In this document: positions 9,738-20,100 of the stretch, piece by piece
How positions within the stretch are numbered: position 1 is the stretch's first letter
How the letters are laid out: every line of letters begins with the position of its first letter
NCBI RefSeq assembly: GCF_001292705.1
Contig: NZ_LGAK01000020.1
Coordinates: 35,424-99,423, forward strand
Length of the DNA: 64,000 bases
Direction of reading: 5' to 3'
Source: Marinagarivorans algicola
GTDB lineage: Bacteria; Pseudomonadota; Gammaproteobacteria; Pseudomonadales; Cellvibrionaceae
Program-made: the position numbers and the translations under genes
The notes under the pieces: generated by a model
Told to the model about the DNA's origin: nothing
Databases searched by the model: none
What the model saw: only the letters and a program-made list of their open reading frames with translations

Positions 9738-10892
9738 TTACAGTGCCGCTTTTAATTGCTCGGCTTTGTCAGTGGCTTCCCATGTGAAATCGGGTAGCTC
9801 GCGACCAAAGTGCCCATAGGCGGCAGTTGCACGATAAATAGGGCGCAATAAATCCAGCATTTCGATTAAGCCACGTGGGCGTAAATCGAAGTGCTCACGT
9901 ACAAGTGTGGCAATGGCAAGGTCGCTAATTTTACCGGTGCCAAAAGTATTAATCGAAATAGATGTAGGCTCGGCAACACCAATGGCGTAGCTCACTTGTA
10001 TTTCACATTTATCGGCAAGGCCTGCAGCCACAATGTTTTTTGCTACATAGCGACCGGCATAGGCGGCAGAGCGATCGACTTTTGAGGGATCTTTACCACT
10101 AAACGCACCACCGCCATGCCGCGCCATACCGCCGTAGGTATCGACAATAATTTTACGACCCGTTAAGCCGCAATCGCCCACTGGGCCGCCAATAATAAAT
10201 TGGCCGGTGGGGTTAATGTGAAATTGAGTGTCTTTGTGCAACCATTCAGCAGGCAGAACCTCTTTAATAACTTCTTCCATGATGGCTTCTTTAATCGTTG
10301 CCTGCGAGACATTAGGGCTGTGCTGCGTAGATAGCACAACAGCATCAACAGCAACAGGCTTGTCGTTTTCGTAGCGTAAGGTGACTTGGCTTTTGGCATC
10401 GGGACGCAACCAATCGATTTGACCACTTTTGCGCAGCTGTGCTTGACGCTCAACTAAACGATGCGAATAAAAAATAGGAGCGGGCATTAATACTGGTGTT
10501 TCGTTAGAGGCATAACCAAACATCAAGCCTTGATCACCAGCACCTAAGTCTTTATCGCTGGCTTCATCGACGCCGATAGCAATATCGACGCTTTGTTTGC
10601 CAATGGCATTGAGCACGGCACAAGAGGCGCCATCAAAGCCGACATCGCTACTGTTGTAGCCAATATCTAAAATAACTTGGCGCACTAGATCTTCAAGGTC
10701 GATGTAGGTGCTGGTACGTACTTCACCGGCAATTACGGCCATGCCGGTTTTGACAAGTGTTTCGACGGCGACGCGTGCGTTTTTGTCTTCGGTGAGAATG
10801 GCATCCAATACGGCATCAGATATTTGATCTGCCATTTTATCGGGGTGACCTTCAGAGACAGACTCTGAAGTAAAAACATTGTATTGCGCCAT
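9738..10892 (-). CDS. metK: S-adenosylmethionine synthetase MetK
   Basis: MetK makes SAM from methionine and ATP. At 384 residues it has the usual bacterial length. Signatures are [16 protein letters not shown] at the N-terminus, [12 protein letters not shown] (ATP/methionine loop) and [20 protein letters not shown] ribosome site precedes the ATG. It follows the SahR-like regulator gene by 116 bp. That gap contains two and a half 13-bp direct repeats (TTTTTAATCAGTG) at 10963-10999 but no clear riboswitch. Confidence 0.98.
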   Translation of the reverse strand: MAQYNVFTSESVSEGHPDKMADQISDAVLDAILTEDKNARVAVETLVKTGMAVIAGEVRTSTYIDLEDLVRQVILDIGYNSSDVGFDGASCAVLNAIGKQSVDIAIGVDEASDKDLGAGDQGLMFGYASNETPVLMPAPIFYSHRLVERQAQLRKSGQIDWLRPDAKSQVTLRYENDKPVAVDAVVLSTQHSPNVSQATIKEAIMEEVIKEVLPAEWLHKDTQFHINPTGQFIIGGPVGDCGLTGRKIIVDTYGGMARHGGGAFSGKDPSKVDRSAAYAGRYVAKNIVAAGLADKCEIQVSYAIGVAEPTSISINTFGTGKISDLAIATLVREHFDLRPRGLIEMLDLLRPIYRATAAYGHFGRELPDFTWEATDKAEQLKAAL

Positions 10893-11008
10893 AGTAAAGC
10901 CTCAGCGTTGATGTTTAATGTAAAAGATGAAAAGTATTCGTTGTAATAAAGTTATTAACAGGTTTTTAATCAGTGTTTTTAATCAGTGTTTTTAACAGGG
11001 TTTAAAAG

Positions 11009-12013
11009 TTAAAGTTTAAAAAATTGTTGTATTTGAATTTGAAAACCATTTCGCAAGGCAAAATACGTACTTTGCCCTGGGCTTAAACCTGCTGCCTGTG
11101 CCCAGCGGCTTAAATCCGTGGGCTCAAAGCCTAACCAGACATCACCGCAGGCGTCGCGCGCCCAGCTTTGTGGGTGGCTACAGAGTTCGGTAATAATCAA
11201 TGCGCCTTGAGGGTTTAACGCCTGGCTCACATCGGCTAGTACCTGTGCCGGTGAGGGTGTGTGATGCAGCACCATATTTAAAATGGCGCAGTCAAAGGTT
11301 GCTGTGGTGTCGGGCTCCGATGTTTGAGTGTGAGTACTGAGCGCTTGTGTGTCGCCTAATATAAATTTTATATTGTGTAGCGTGCAGGCATTGCGCTGTG
11401 CATTAGCCAGCATTTGCGGGCTGTTATCTAGCGCCACAACGTGTTTAAAGTGCTCGCTCAGCGGTGTTAAAAATTCGCCTTCGCCAGGGCCTACCTCTAG
11501 CGCATTGTTACGATGCTTAAAGGGTGTGAGTTTTAAGAGTTCGACCACTTGTTGACCGTATACGTCGTAGCTGGCGATGAGGTCTTGTTGGGCTTTAAAT
11601 TTATTGGCGTTTTCTAAAAAAAATTGATGGCTCGTTTGGCTGCGCACCTGCCAAATATTGGCCAATGCCCCTTGTAGCTCTGCCGGCATTGCAAGGCTAT
11701 CGGCTTGTGTAAAAATAGCATTTTTGGTGATCGCTAGCGCATCGTTAGTGGCCACATGGGCTCGGCGATAAAAAATAGAGTTACCTTCGCGCCGGGTACT
11801 CACAAGGCCGGCGTTAGCCAGCACTTTTAAGTGGTGGCTAATACCCGATTGTTTAACGCCAAAGACTTGGGCGAGCTCAAGTACGCCGTACGAATCGTGC
11901 GCGAGTACTTGCAAAACACCCAAGCGCAACTCATCGCCTGCCGCTTTGAGCAGTGCACTAAGGCCGCCAAGGTGACTTTGGGTTTTGATAAGAGAACGCT
12001 CTGATGTTTGCAT
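11009..12013 (-). CDS. sahR: ArsR-type HTH / SAM-dependent methyltransferase fusion regulator, SahR-like
   Basis: The protein fuses an N-terminal winged HTH of the ArsR type (ELAQVFGVKQSGISHHLKVL, then a REGNSIFYRR wing) to a class I methyltransferase-fold domain (ALEVGPGEGEFLTPL; later LNMVLHHTPSP). This architecture beside metK-ahcY is that of SahR, a regulator of SAM recycling that senses S-adenosylhomocysteine. I set the start at 12013 (MQTSERSLIK), because the longer frame to 12082 runs through the perfect palindrome at 12035-12068. With this start the protein has 334 residues and the palindrome is a promoter-proximal operator. The family call is solid; SAH sensing is inferred from context and family. 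Confidence 0.85.
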   Translation of the reverse strand: MQTSERSLIKTQSHLGGLSALLKAAGDELRLGVLQVLAHDSYGVLELAQVFGVKQSGISHHLKVLANAGLVSTRREGNSIFYRRAHVATNDALAITKNAIFTQADSLAMPAELQGALANIWQVRSQTSHQFFLENANKFKAQQDLIASYDVYGQQVVELLKLTPFKHRNNALEVGPGEGEFLTPLSEHFKHVVALDNSPQMLANAQRNACTLHNIKFILGDTQALSTHTQTSEPDTTATFDCAILNMVLHHTPSPAQVLADVSQALNPQGALIITELCSHPQSWARDACGDVWLGFEPTDLSRWAQAAGLSPGQSTYFALRNGFQIQIQQFFKL

Positions 12014-12034
12014 GAGTGCAGTGTAGCAGTCCTT

Positions 12035-12068
12035 AAAACCTATATCAAAATATTTTGATATAGGTTTT
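12035..12068. promoter_or_regulatory. 34-bp perfect palindrome, probable SahR operator
   Basis: The left half is AAAACCTATATCAAAAT (12035-12051) and the right half is its exact reverse complement (12052-12068). It lies 21 bp upstream of the sahR-like start. Symmetrical ATATCAAAATATTTTGATAT cores are typical of dimeric winged-HTH operators. The likely use is autoregulation and control of sahR-metK-ahcY-metF. No matching copy was found upstream of metK, which fits one promoter for the block. Confidence 0.7.
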
Positions 12069-12291
12069 CTCTTTAGGCGCATTAGCCAATGTACTTTTCT
12101 CCATCGTCTGCGCCTTGGGTAACGGGACTTTTTGACAGTGATAAAAATGTTAACAAGCGTGATAAAAGTGTGATTAGGGTGTGACTACCTTGTGATACCT
12201 GTTTTGTATTGTGTGCCTGTGCTTGACGAGCGACTACGCCTCGCTTGCCACCCATTGATAACACTGGCTTACTCATTGACAGGAACCGAAC

Positions 12292-12993
12292 ATGACCTTC
12301 AAACAATTAATGTACAAAAAAATCGTGTGCGCAACGGCATTACTTGCATCAGCCACGGCTGTTAACGCCGCCGAAATATCTGTGAGTGTCACTAACCTCA
12401 CGCATGGCATGTACTTTACCCCTTTGCTGGTATCGTCTCACGGTGCTGATGATAGTTTATTTGAGGTCGGTGCTGTTGCCTCTGACGCGCTCAAAATGAT
12501 GGCCGAAGGCGGTGATATAGCGCCGTTGATTACCGCCACCGAAAGCCTAGGTGCTGTTAATTATAATAATCCCGCTGGCGGTGCTTTAGCGCCGGGGGCG
12601 TCAACTCCGATGGTTGATTTAAGTACCGGCGTTAATACGCAGCTAAGTGTGGTCTCTATGTTGCTGCCAACCAATGATGCTTTTTTGGGGTTGAATAATT
12701 GGACGATACCTACCGAGCCTGGCACCTATACCATTAATGTAAATGCTTATGATGCCGGTACCGAGGCCAACAATGAAATTATTGGTGGCGCTGATACCAA
12801 CACGCCTGCGCCACCTTTTGTGATGACCGGTGGTAGCGGTGCCACAGGTATCGCCGCTGAGGTAGAAGGCTTTGTGCATATTCATCGCGGTAATTTAGGC
12901 GATAGTGAGATAGATGCTGGCCAGAGTGATTTTGACAATCGCATTCACCGTTGGTTGAACCCTGTTGCTCGCGTTACTGTAACCGTTAAGTAG
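12292..12993 (+). CDS. Secreted spondin-domain protein
   Basis: This 233-residue protein begins with a Sec signal peptide (MYKKIVCATALLASATAVNA, cleavage before AEIS). The mature part matches the spondin N-terminal fold seen in bacterial exported proteins: VSVTNLTHGMYFTPLLVSSH at the start, NAYDAGTEANNE in the middle, and a HRGN...HRWLNPVARVTVTVK end. In bacteria the function is unknown. The next gene, 10 bp downstream, encodes a second copy of the domain. A CAGGAA site precedes the ATG. The pair ends at the strong terminator at 14244. Confidence 0.8.
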   Translation: MTFKQLMYKKIVCATALLASATAVNAAEISVSVTNLTHGMYFTPLLVSSHGADDSLFEVGAVASDALKMMAEGGDIAPLITATESLGAVNYNNPAGGALAPGASTPMVDLSTGVNTQLSVVSMLLPTNDAFLGLNNWTIPTEPGTYTINVNAYDAGTEANNEIIGGADTNTPAPPFVMTGGSGATGIAAEVEGFVHIHRGNLGDSEIDAGQSDFDNRIHRWLNPVARVTVTVK

Positions 12994-13003
12994 GGAGAGC
13001 TTT

Positions 13004-14134
13004 ATGAATTTACGAACACTTTCACTCACGTTAGCTAGTGCAGTGGCCTTAGCCGCTTGCGGTAGTAGCTCTAACGGTAACGGCACGGCAAGCTCTAGCA
13101 TGACTACTGAATCGTCGTCACAGACGAGCGTATCCTCTGTTGTTAGTTCATCGATGAGTTCTGTGATATCTAGTGCATCGATGTCTAGCTCTTCAATGAT
13201 GAGTTCTTCGATGTCTAGCTCATCAGAGCCTGCTAACGCACTCGATTGCGACCTGTATACAGCAGCGAAAGGTCAGGCAATATACGAGAAAGACTGCGCA
13301 TTTTGTCATCAATTATTTGATGACGATGGTATTGCTATTGGTGGTGTTGCTAATGCCGACCCTTTTGATGCGAATGCCACTAGCTATGTTTACAATGGTA
13401 ATACCTCAACAGATTTAGCGGCTTTTATCAGTGCCTATATGCCACCACCAGGTGGTACGTGTGATGAAGACTGTGGTATTAACTTGGCGGTCTATATTAA
13501 ATCGTTAACCGATACCCCGCTATGTGCTGCGGCAATGGCTGAGTACTCAGTCAGCTTAATTAACGCCAGTGCAGGGCAAAAATTGTCGCCGGCGGCTGTC
13601 ATTTTAAATAGCGAGCCACTCAACTTGTGGACCATCGGTGCACCAGCCACTAAAGCACTAGAAATGCTAGCCGAATCGGGTTCTCCACAAATGCTACTCG
13701 ATGAAAACCCTGGTTTGGCCAATGCGACACTTGCGCTGACATCACAAGGCGAAATAAATACAGCCACCTTTGAAATGATGGCAGGCAAGCCTACATTTTT
13801 ATCGGTCGCCTCTATGCCCATTTTGACCAACGATGCGGTTGTGAGTATTCAAAATGTGGCGATCGACGGTTTAGCCGTTGGCCATAGCATGATGATCGAT
13901 GCTTATATTTTAGATGCTGGTACCGAAGCCAATACCGAAACTAAAGAGACTGTGCCAGGTTTGGGTGTTACAGGTGCCGGTTATGCTGCTGAGCGCAACG
14001 AGCTAACGGGTAATGATCAGGTTACTTTGCACCCAGGTGTTGTGAGTAATGCCGAGCTGAGCAGCTCCGATTTAAGTGAAATGCATCGCTTTGATAGTGG
14101 TAGCTTTAAGGTAAAAGTCACACGTACTCAATAG
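13004..14134 (+). CDS. Lipoprotein: poly-Ser linker, c-type cytochrome motif and spondin-like domain
   Basis: The N-terminus has a lipobox (LAAC, Cys19), so it is a lipid-anchored exported protein. Residues ~21-78 are a Ser/Met-rich linker of the kind common in Cellvibrionaceae. A single haem c site follows: C98-x-x-C101-H102, with a possible distal ligand Met at about 146 (AYMPPPGG). From about residue 180 the sequence repeats the spondin-like pattern of the preceding gene (YSVSLINASAGQKLSP, LDAGTEANTE, MHRFDSGSFKVKVT). Fusion of an electron carrier with a spondin-like domain is unusual. The function is unknown; a surface or periplasmic redox role is inference. Confidence 0.75.
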   Translation: MNLRTLSLTLASAVALAACGSSSNGNGTASSSMTTESSSQTSVSSVVSSSMSSVISSASMSSSSMMSSSMSSSSEPANALDCDLYTAAKGQAIYEKDCAFCHQLFDDDGIAIGGVANADPFDANATSYVYNGNTSTDLAAFISAYMPPPGGTCDEDCGINLAVYIKSLTDTPLCAAAMAEYSVSLINASAGQKLSPAAVILNSEPLNLWTIGAPATKALEMLAESGSPQMLLDENPGLANATLALTSQGEINTATFEMMAGKPTFLSVASMPILTNDAVVSIQNVAIDGLAVGHSMMIDAYILDAGTEANTETKETVPGLGVTGAGYAAERNELTGNDQVTLHPGVVSNAELSSSDLSEMHRFDSGSFKVKVTRTQ

Positions 14135-14243
14135 GCGCGCACTGAATGAGCGATAGCAGTGATAGGCTTGATAACATGACAACAATAAAAAGCCTAGTGA
14201 CAGCCATTGATAAAGCTTAATTGATCGAGGCTAAAAAGCAAAA

Positions 14244-14272
14244 GGGAGCTGCGTAATGCAGCTCCCTTTTTT
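14244..14272 (+). terminator. Rho-independent terminator after spondin pair
   Basis: A 9-bp perfect stem, GGGAGCTGC (14244-14252) and GCAGCTCCC (14258-14266), with a 5-base loop is followed by TTTTTT. An A-run before the stem means it can also act for the converging DUF4139 gene. Confidence 0.9.
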
Positions 14273-14312
14273 ATGACTTATTATTGATGGCTTTATGGTT
14301 ATAGCTTTATCA

Positions 14313-15752
14313 CTATTGCTTGACTTTAGCGGTAAAGCTTAAATTGGTGCTGCCTTTAGCGGGAATGGTGATCTGCCATGTTGCTTGATAGGCTGCGGTG
14401 TTGTGTGGCTTTAAGCTATTGTGAGTGAGCTCCCACTCGCCGCTAAACGACTCAACATAACTCACGGTCACAGGCTCGGCTTTGGCGTTGGTGAATTCTA
14501 CATTGTAGCTTGTGCTGTAGGTAATGGTTTGGCGATTGTTTTGCTCGAGTATGTTAAATGCTGTTTGACTGCGTTTAGCGCCAACGTCAAAGCTTTTACC
14601 CAAGGTTAATTTTAAAGTGTCGTTTTCGGCGGTATGGTTAATGGAGTCTTCGCCAACAAACTGTGCATTACCTTGGCTGTCACGTTGGTAGACACGCACA
14701 ATGCCTTTAGGCAGCGCTAAGCCTAAATTGGCTTTTTTACTGTTTGTAACGTGTAGCTCGACGGTGGGTTTTAGCGATTGAGATTGTTGATCTTTATTGT
14801 AGCGGCTAATAGTGCTGGCGTTAAAAATGAGCTTTTGTAGGCTTTGCACATTACTAGCATTAAATAGCGACACTTGTTTTGTTTGTGCATTAGCCAAGGT
14901 GGTTTTGCGCGGTAGGGTGTAGAGTTTGTACTCCATTAAATCTTCGGCTGGTGTAGCATCTTCTAACTCGTTGAGCGCTCTTGATGCCATCATCATGGGG
15001 CGCTGTTGCTGCGGCTGCACTTGGTTAACATCGCCAGCAATCAATTGAATTTTAGCATCGCGGTACTCGGTATTACTATTGTTAGTCAGCGTTACCCAAC
15101 TGGCTAAATCAAGTGTATTACTGCTGGTAATCTCGGCGACATAATCGGCTTGCCAATTAAGGCCTTGTGTGAGATAGCTTAGCTCATAGGTTTGTGCGCC
15201 ACTGCGATTATTTCTTAGTGTATTGGTAAGCGTGGGTTGAGCGCGTAAATTAGGGGGGAGCTCGTCAAAAATAAAACGCCCTTGGGGGTTGGTTTCGAGG
15301 GTGTCGCCAATTTTTACAATCACGCCCTCATTGGTCGATAATACTTCGGCATTTTGTAGGGTTTCTTTGCCTGTTGCAGGGTTGGTGCGTGCTATTTTAA
15401 TAGTTTTGCCTAGCGACTTTTCAAGCAATTTTTGTGGGCTTAGTAAATCAAAGTCAAAGTTTTGCTCTAAGACTTTTATCGCATTAGCATCCTGGGTATT
15501 TCGTAACAATGCGGTTTGAGGCTTGATTAAGGCGCTAACTCCCATAAAGGCAACATCGTGCTCGCCCTTGGGTATATTTAAGCGGCGCTGATCTTTGACA
15601 AGCGCAAGATTACCGTTATAAATAGTCACTGCAAGGCCTGTTTGATCTTGCAGTTGGCTGTTAATGGTTGAGTCAGCTGCATAGCTGTGATTAGCCAATA
15701 AAGCGGCTAAGGCTATTGGCGCGCTAAGGCGTGTAAAAGCTTTGGGTGTCAT
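14313..15752 (-). CDS. DUF4139 family exported protein
   Basis: The chosen start at 15752 gives 479 residues beginning with a signal peptide (MTPKAFTRLSAPIALAALL...ANHSYAADS). An alternative start at 15758 adds two residues. The mature N-terminus LAVTIYNGNLALVKDQRRL and later LSYLTQGLNWQADYV are characteristic of DUF4139 proteins. The domain has no assigned enzymatic role. The C-terminal half is beta-rich and ends in ITIPAKGSTNLSFTAKVKQ. It stands alone, convergent with the spondin operon and sharing its terminator. Confidence 0.8.
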   Translation of the reverse strand: MTPKAFTRLSAPIALAALLANHSYAADSTINSQLQDQTGLAVTIYNGNLALVKDQRRLNIPKGEHDVAFMGVSALIKPQTALLRNTQDANAIKVLEQNFDFDLLSPQKLLEKSLGKTIKIARTNPATGKETLQNAEVLSTNEGVIVKIGDTLETNPQGRFIFDELPPNLRAQPTLTNTLRNNRSGAQTYELSYLTQGLNWQADYVAEITSSNTLDLASWVTLTNNSNTEYRDAKIQLIAGDVNQVQPQQQRPMMMASRALNELEDATPAEDLMEYKLYTLPRKTTLANAQTKQVSLFNASNVQSLQKLIFNASTISRYNKDQQSQSLKPTVELHVTNSKKANLGLALPKGIVRVYQRDSQGNAQFVGEDSINHTAENDTLKLTLGKSFDVGAKRSQTAFNILEQNNRQTITYSTSYNVEFTNAKAEPVTVSYVESFSGEWELTHNSLKPHNTAAYQATWQITIPAKGSTNLSFTAKVKQ

Positions 15753-15870
15753 TAACATAAGAGGCCTTTGGCAGGTATCGATATTGAAGGTTGGTGTGTA
15801 TGACTTTGAGTCTATGCACAAGCGATTAGAATTGCTAGCAAGAAATTAGTTCACGTTATAATAAAATGCA

Positions 15871-15891
15871 TAACTATTCAGAGATTCCGAG
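15871..15891 (+). repeat. Fragment of repeat R2 (one end only)
   Basis: TAACTATTCAGAGATTCCGAG matches the conserved left end of R2 elements. No right end is present before the AraC gene, so it looks like a decayed remnant. Confidence 0.4.
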
Positions 15892-15980
15892 TGTTACATG
15901 ATGATACATTTTTCACATTGTTATACCGTTGTCGCTCAGCTTGCATCGCTCTTACCTTATTTACCCTATGACTCTGTGCA

Positions 15981-16859
15981 CTATAGTAGAGCAGAGCGAG
16001 CTTTTAAGCGTTGATTTTCACGGTAGCGGCTGGGTGTGATTTTTTTGTTTTCGAGAAACTTTCGATTAAAATGTGAGTTATTACCATATCCGCAACTTAG
16101 CGCGATATGCAAAATATCTTTATCGGTGGTAGTTAATAGGTGGCATGCCTCGGCTATGCGAATTTCATTAACGAACGACACAAAAGTACGGCCTGTCTGG
16201 GCCTTAAAAAAGCGTGAAAAGCTTTGTGGTGCCATGTGTACTTGCTTAGCGACATCGGGTTGTTTAATTTCTTCGTGCAGGTGCTGTTTAACATAATTAA
16301 TGGCGGTAGTCAGGCGATCGACTCCGCGTATTTCTTTTTCTAAATGGTAATCATCACTGGTGAGCATGTGTTGCGGGCATTGGCTGAGTAAGTCGCAGGT
16401 GAGTAGCAATTGAGCAATGCGCGGCAATCCTTCGCTGGTGCGCATACAGGCAAGCTGTTGACGAATATCGTCCCCATAGCTGTCAAATAAAATGGCTTTG
16501 TTAGAGTCACTTAATAAACGCTGTACGCCACGCGACTCTGGAATATTGTAAAAATCATGCCCTAAAAAGTCGCGTTCAAATTGGATTACAAACATTTCAT
16601 TTTCGGTTTCTTCCTCATCGCTGATCCAGCAATGAGGAATATTAGGCCCTATAAGCACTAAGTCCCCGGGGTAAAACGCCGAAATATGATCACCAATAAA
16701 GCATTTACCGCTGCCTTTTACAATTAAAGTGAGTTCATACTCGGGATGAAAATGCCAAGTATGATTACTCTGAAAGGCGGGGCAAGAAAACTGCAAAACG
16801 CGAATAGACTCGCTCGCATCTAGCACAACATTTTCAAAGTAGGGTTTATTCATAGCCAT
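15981..16859 (-). CDS. AraC-family transcriptional regulator with cupin sensor domain
   Basis: The 292-residue protein has an N-terminal cupin (HTWHFHPEYELTLIVKGSG, then YPGDLVLIGPNIPHCW) and a C-terminal double HTH of the AraC type (QPDVAKQVHMAPQSFSRFF; IALSCGYGNNSHFNRKF, residues ~200-285). Such cupin-AraC proteins usually sense sugars or small metabolites. The neighbours, a DUF4139 gene and a large FAD dehydrogenase, do not reveal a clear target. The gap upstream is occupied by R2 copy a. Confidence 0.88.
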   Translation of the reverse strand: MAMNKPYFENVVLDASESIRVLQFSCPAFQSNHTWHFHPEYELTLIVKGSGKCFIGDHISAFYPGDLVLIGPNIPHCWISDEEETENEMFVIQFERDFLGHDFYNIPESRGVQRLLSDSNKAILFDSYGDDIRQQLACMRTSEGLPRIAQLLLTCDLLSQCPQHMLTSDDYHLEKEIRGVDRLTTAINYVKQHLHEEIKQPDVAKQVHMAPQSFSRFFKAQTGRTFVSFVNEIRIAEACHLLTTTDKDILHIALSCGYGNNSHFNRKFLENKKITPSRYRENQRLKARSALL

Positions 16860-16911
16860 ATGCTTTTCATTAATAAAAAATTTTATTCAAAAATTTAATT
16901 ATAAATGAAAA

Positions 16912-17121
16912 GTAACTCTTGCGCGGTACCTAAATTGGGCACTAATGAATCACTGTCTGGGCTGCTCAAACCGTTGGTGCTTGTGTTCCTCTAAGTCTTA
17001 CTTTGTATGCTCCTAGACGGGTGCAAGGTCTACCCCACGCATCCATGCTGCGGCTGGGCGTTTACATATCTAGAGCGTAATCCATTAGCATCCTACAGGT
17101 AAGGTTTGGCTGCTTAGTTAA
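16912..17121 (+). repeat. Dispersed repeat R2, copy a (~210 bp)
   Basis: The left end (AGTAACTC...GGGCACTAATGAATCA, CTGGGCTGCTCAA) and right end (GTAATCCATTAGCATCCTA, AAGGTTTGGCTGCTTAGTTA) match copies at 21258, 39554 and 49442. The middle differs. It is the most diverged of the four. It fills most of the 306-bp gap between the AraC gene and the dehydrogenase gene; I see no gene there. Confidence 0.6.
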
Positions 17122-17165
17122 AGAATCAACAAAAAATTGACGTTGCGTTGCTATTTTTAGGTGCG

Positions 17166-20100
17166 TTATTTTGTTGTATGGGTTTCTTCTTGTGAGTTGT
17201 TGAGCAGCGCTTTAATTTCATCTTCTAATGCCTTAGTGATGGGGTCGACAGTGTCATTGGCGTCTGCCTGTGTTGCTGGATTGTTGGAAGCGGGGATAAT
17301 GATTTCTACAGACTCAGCAGGAGCTGTGGACTCAATCAATTGAACGGGCTCTAGCTTTTCTTGGGGGGCTAGGCTTTCTGCCGCCCGCGCTTCAATTATG
17401 GGCTTAACAATGGCAGGTTCTACAATAGTCGGTCCTACAATAGTCGGTCCTACAATAGTTGATTCTACCGTCTGTGCGGGGGCAACTGAACCGTCGGTTG
17501 GCTTTACGTAAGTGGCGGCCGTGTGAGGCGCTATCGTTTTGGCATGATGGGTCGGTTTGCCTGAGCTTTCACCGATAAAGTTGGCAAGCAAGGCCTGTAA
17601 AGGGTGAGCAATGTGTACGCCAGCTTCGCGTAAACTTTGACTGCGACAGGAGTAGCCAGTGGCTACTAGCGCGTCTTTGTTTTCGGCGGCGGTGACTGGC
17701 TGACGCCAACTAAGGTCAAATATTTTGGCCGAGGCTTCGCGGTTTTGTGTTTCGTGACCAAAGGTGCCAGCCATACCGCAGCAGCCCACGGCTTCAATGT
17801 TGAGGGTTTGACCAAGCTTACTAAAGACGCTCTGCCATAGGCTCGTACTGGCAGGCGCGTTGGTTTTTTCGGTGCAGTGCCCTAATAATTTAAAAGTGCC
17901 TTCGTTGAACAAGGCTTTTTTGTCGGTAAGAGATTCTAGATGAGTAGCTAACCATTCTTGGACTAGTTGCACTTTAGGAGCATCTTTTTCGCCTAGCGCT
18001 TTGACGTATTCACTGCGATACGCCAGTGTCATGGCGGGGTCTAGGCCTATAAGGGGAATACCGCTTTGGGCTAAAGTATTTAAATGCTCAGCAGTGACGG
18101 TGGCTTGTTTTTTAAATTCTTTTAAAAAACCATGGACATGCATGGGTTTGCCATTAGGGCGATAGGGTGCCAGTAAGACATTAAAGCCCAGTTTTTGTAA
18201 AATACTGATACTGTCGAGAACTACTTGAGCCTCAAAAAAGCGTGTGAAGGCATCCTGTACTAAAATCACACTCTGACTTTTTTGTTCGTCACGGATGTTC
18301 TGAATATTAGCGGTTGTTGCATATTGAATGCCGAGCTCTTTTAAACACTGATTAAACGGAATGCGTGAAAGCTTTGGGCTATCCACAAAGCCCACGGCAC
18401 GTTGTAAAAAATATTTAACCGGTGGCAGGCTTTGCATAAAATTGGCTATGCCAGCAATATGAGCCATTTTAGGGACAAAGCGCTCGAGATTGGCAACAAA
18501 ATAATCTTTGAGCGGGCGGGCATAGCGAGTGTGATAAAGCGCTAAAAATTTACTGCGAAACTCGGGAACGTCGACTTTAATTGGGCATTGTCCAACACAT
18601 GATTTGCAGGCTAAGCACTGACTCATAGAGTCCATGACTTCATGCGAAAAGTCGTATTGCTTTACGCCGCCGCTGGGGGTAGCGTTTTTAGTGTGAAGGT
18701 TGCTGTCTTTGCTATTTCTGCGGCGCTGCATAAAGCTGTCGGCAGCGGGGAGTTTGTCGTAATTACCCTCGAAGTTTTCGGGGTTAAAACCGTGCTCGCC
18801 GAGTTGCTTGATCCACTCGCGAATCAGCGAAGCGCGACCTTTCGGGGAGTGCACACGGTTGCGAGTGACTTTATAAGAAGGGCACATGGCATCGGCGGTA
18901 TTCCAGTTAAAGCAAGCGCCATTGCCATTGCAGTAAACAGCCTCACTAAAACCGTCCCACAATTTAACCGGAATAGTTTGATCATTTTGCCCGCGTGTGG
19001 GGACTTCATCAATTTTTAAGAGTTGGCCGCTATCAACCGGTGTTGCAATTTTGCCTGGGTTAAGTTGATTACGCGGATCGAAGGCGCCTTTAATGCGTTG
19101 CAGTTGCACAAATAGCTCGCCAAAAAAAGCTGGTGCGTATTCGCTGCGTACACCTTTACCGTGTTCGCCCCATAATAGACCGTTGTATTTTTGTGTGAGT
19201 GCGCTGACTTGATCGGTAATATCACGTACCATTTTAAGTGCGGTGCTATCTTTCATGTCAATGGCTGGGCGCACATGCAAAACGCCAGCATCTACATGAC
19301 CAAACATGCCATAGGTTAAATTATAGCTATCCAAAATTGCACGGAACTCGGCAATATAATCGGCCAAGTTTTCGGGGGGAACGGCAGTATCTTCAACAAA
19401 GGGAATTGGTCGGCCCTCGCCTTTGGCATTACCCAATAGACCGACGGCTTTTTTGCGCATATTCCATATTTTTTTGACGGCCTCATCACCCATTGCCAGG
19501 CCGTGGCCAACGGCACCTTTACCGGCTTCATCACTTTTTAGTACCGTTATCAGTTGCGCAATACCATTACTGAGCTCTTCTTTAGTGTCGGCAGTATACT
19601 CAACTAAATTCATGCCTTTAATTTTATCGATGTTTTCGCTAGGAAAGTAAGCGGCCACGTCGTGCCAAACGCTGTCACCCATGGCAAGTGCTAATACGCG
19701 TGAGTCAATGGTTTCAATACTGGTTGGCCCAGCTTTCATAAGGTGTGTGGCATCGCGTAATGAGCTGTCAAAACTGTCATAGTTAACAATGACTAATGCG
19801 CTATATTGAGGAATAGTGAGTAGGTTAATCTTTGCCTCGGCTATAAACCCTAAAGTGCCTTCACTACCACATAAAATATTGTTTAAATTGAACTGGCCAT
19901 TAGCATCGCGAATATGCGCCAAGTCGTAGCCGGTGAGGCAGCGATTTAGCGGTGGAAATTTTTCTTTGATCAGTGCTTGGTGCTCTTGCTGAATATTATT
20001 GACCAAGCGATGGGCCAGACCGCAAATATTTTGCTCTTCACCGTTGGTGGCCAGCTGCTCGTCGCTGATAGCGTGGCTGCGCAATACATTACCGTCCATC

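Noticed and set aside
12082..12306. Minus-strand ORF upstream of the spondin genes
   Set aside because: No ribosome site or recognisable sequence, and it overlaps the promoter and start of the spondin gene.
16912..17121. Intact insertion sequence
   Set aside because: Only ~210 bp with no transposase ORF; treated as a non-autonomous repeat.
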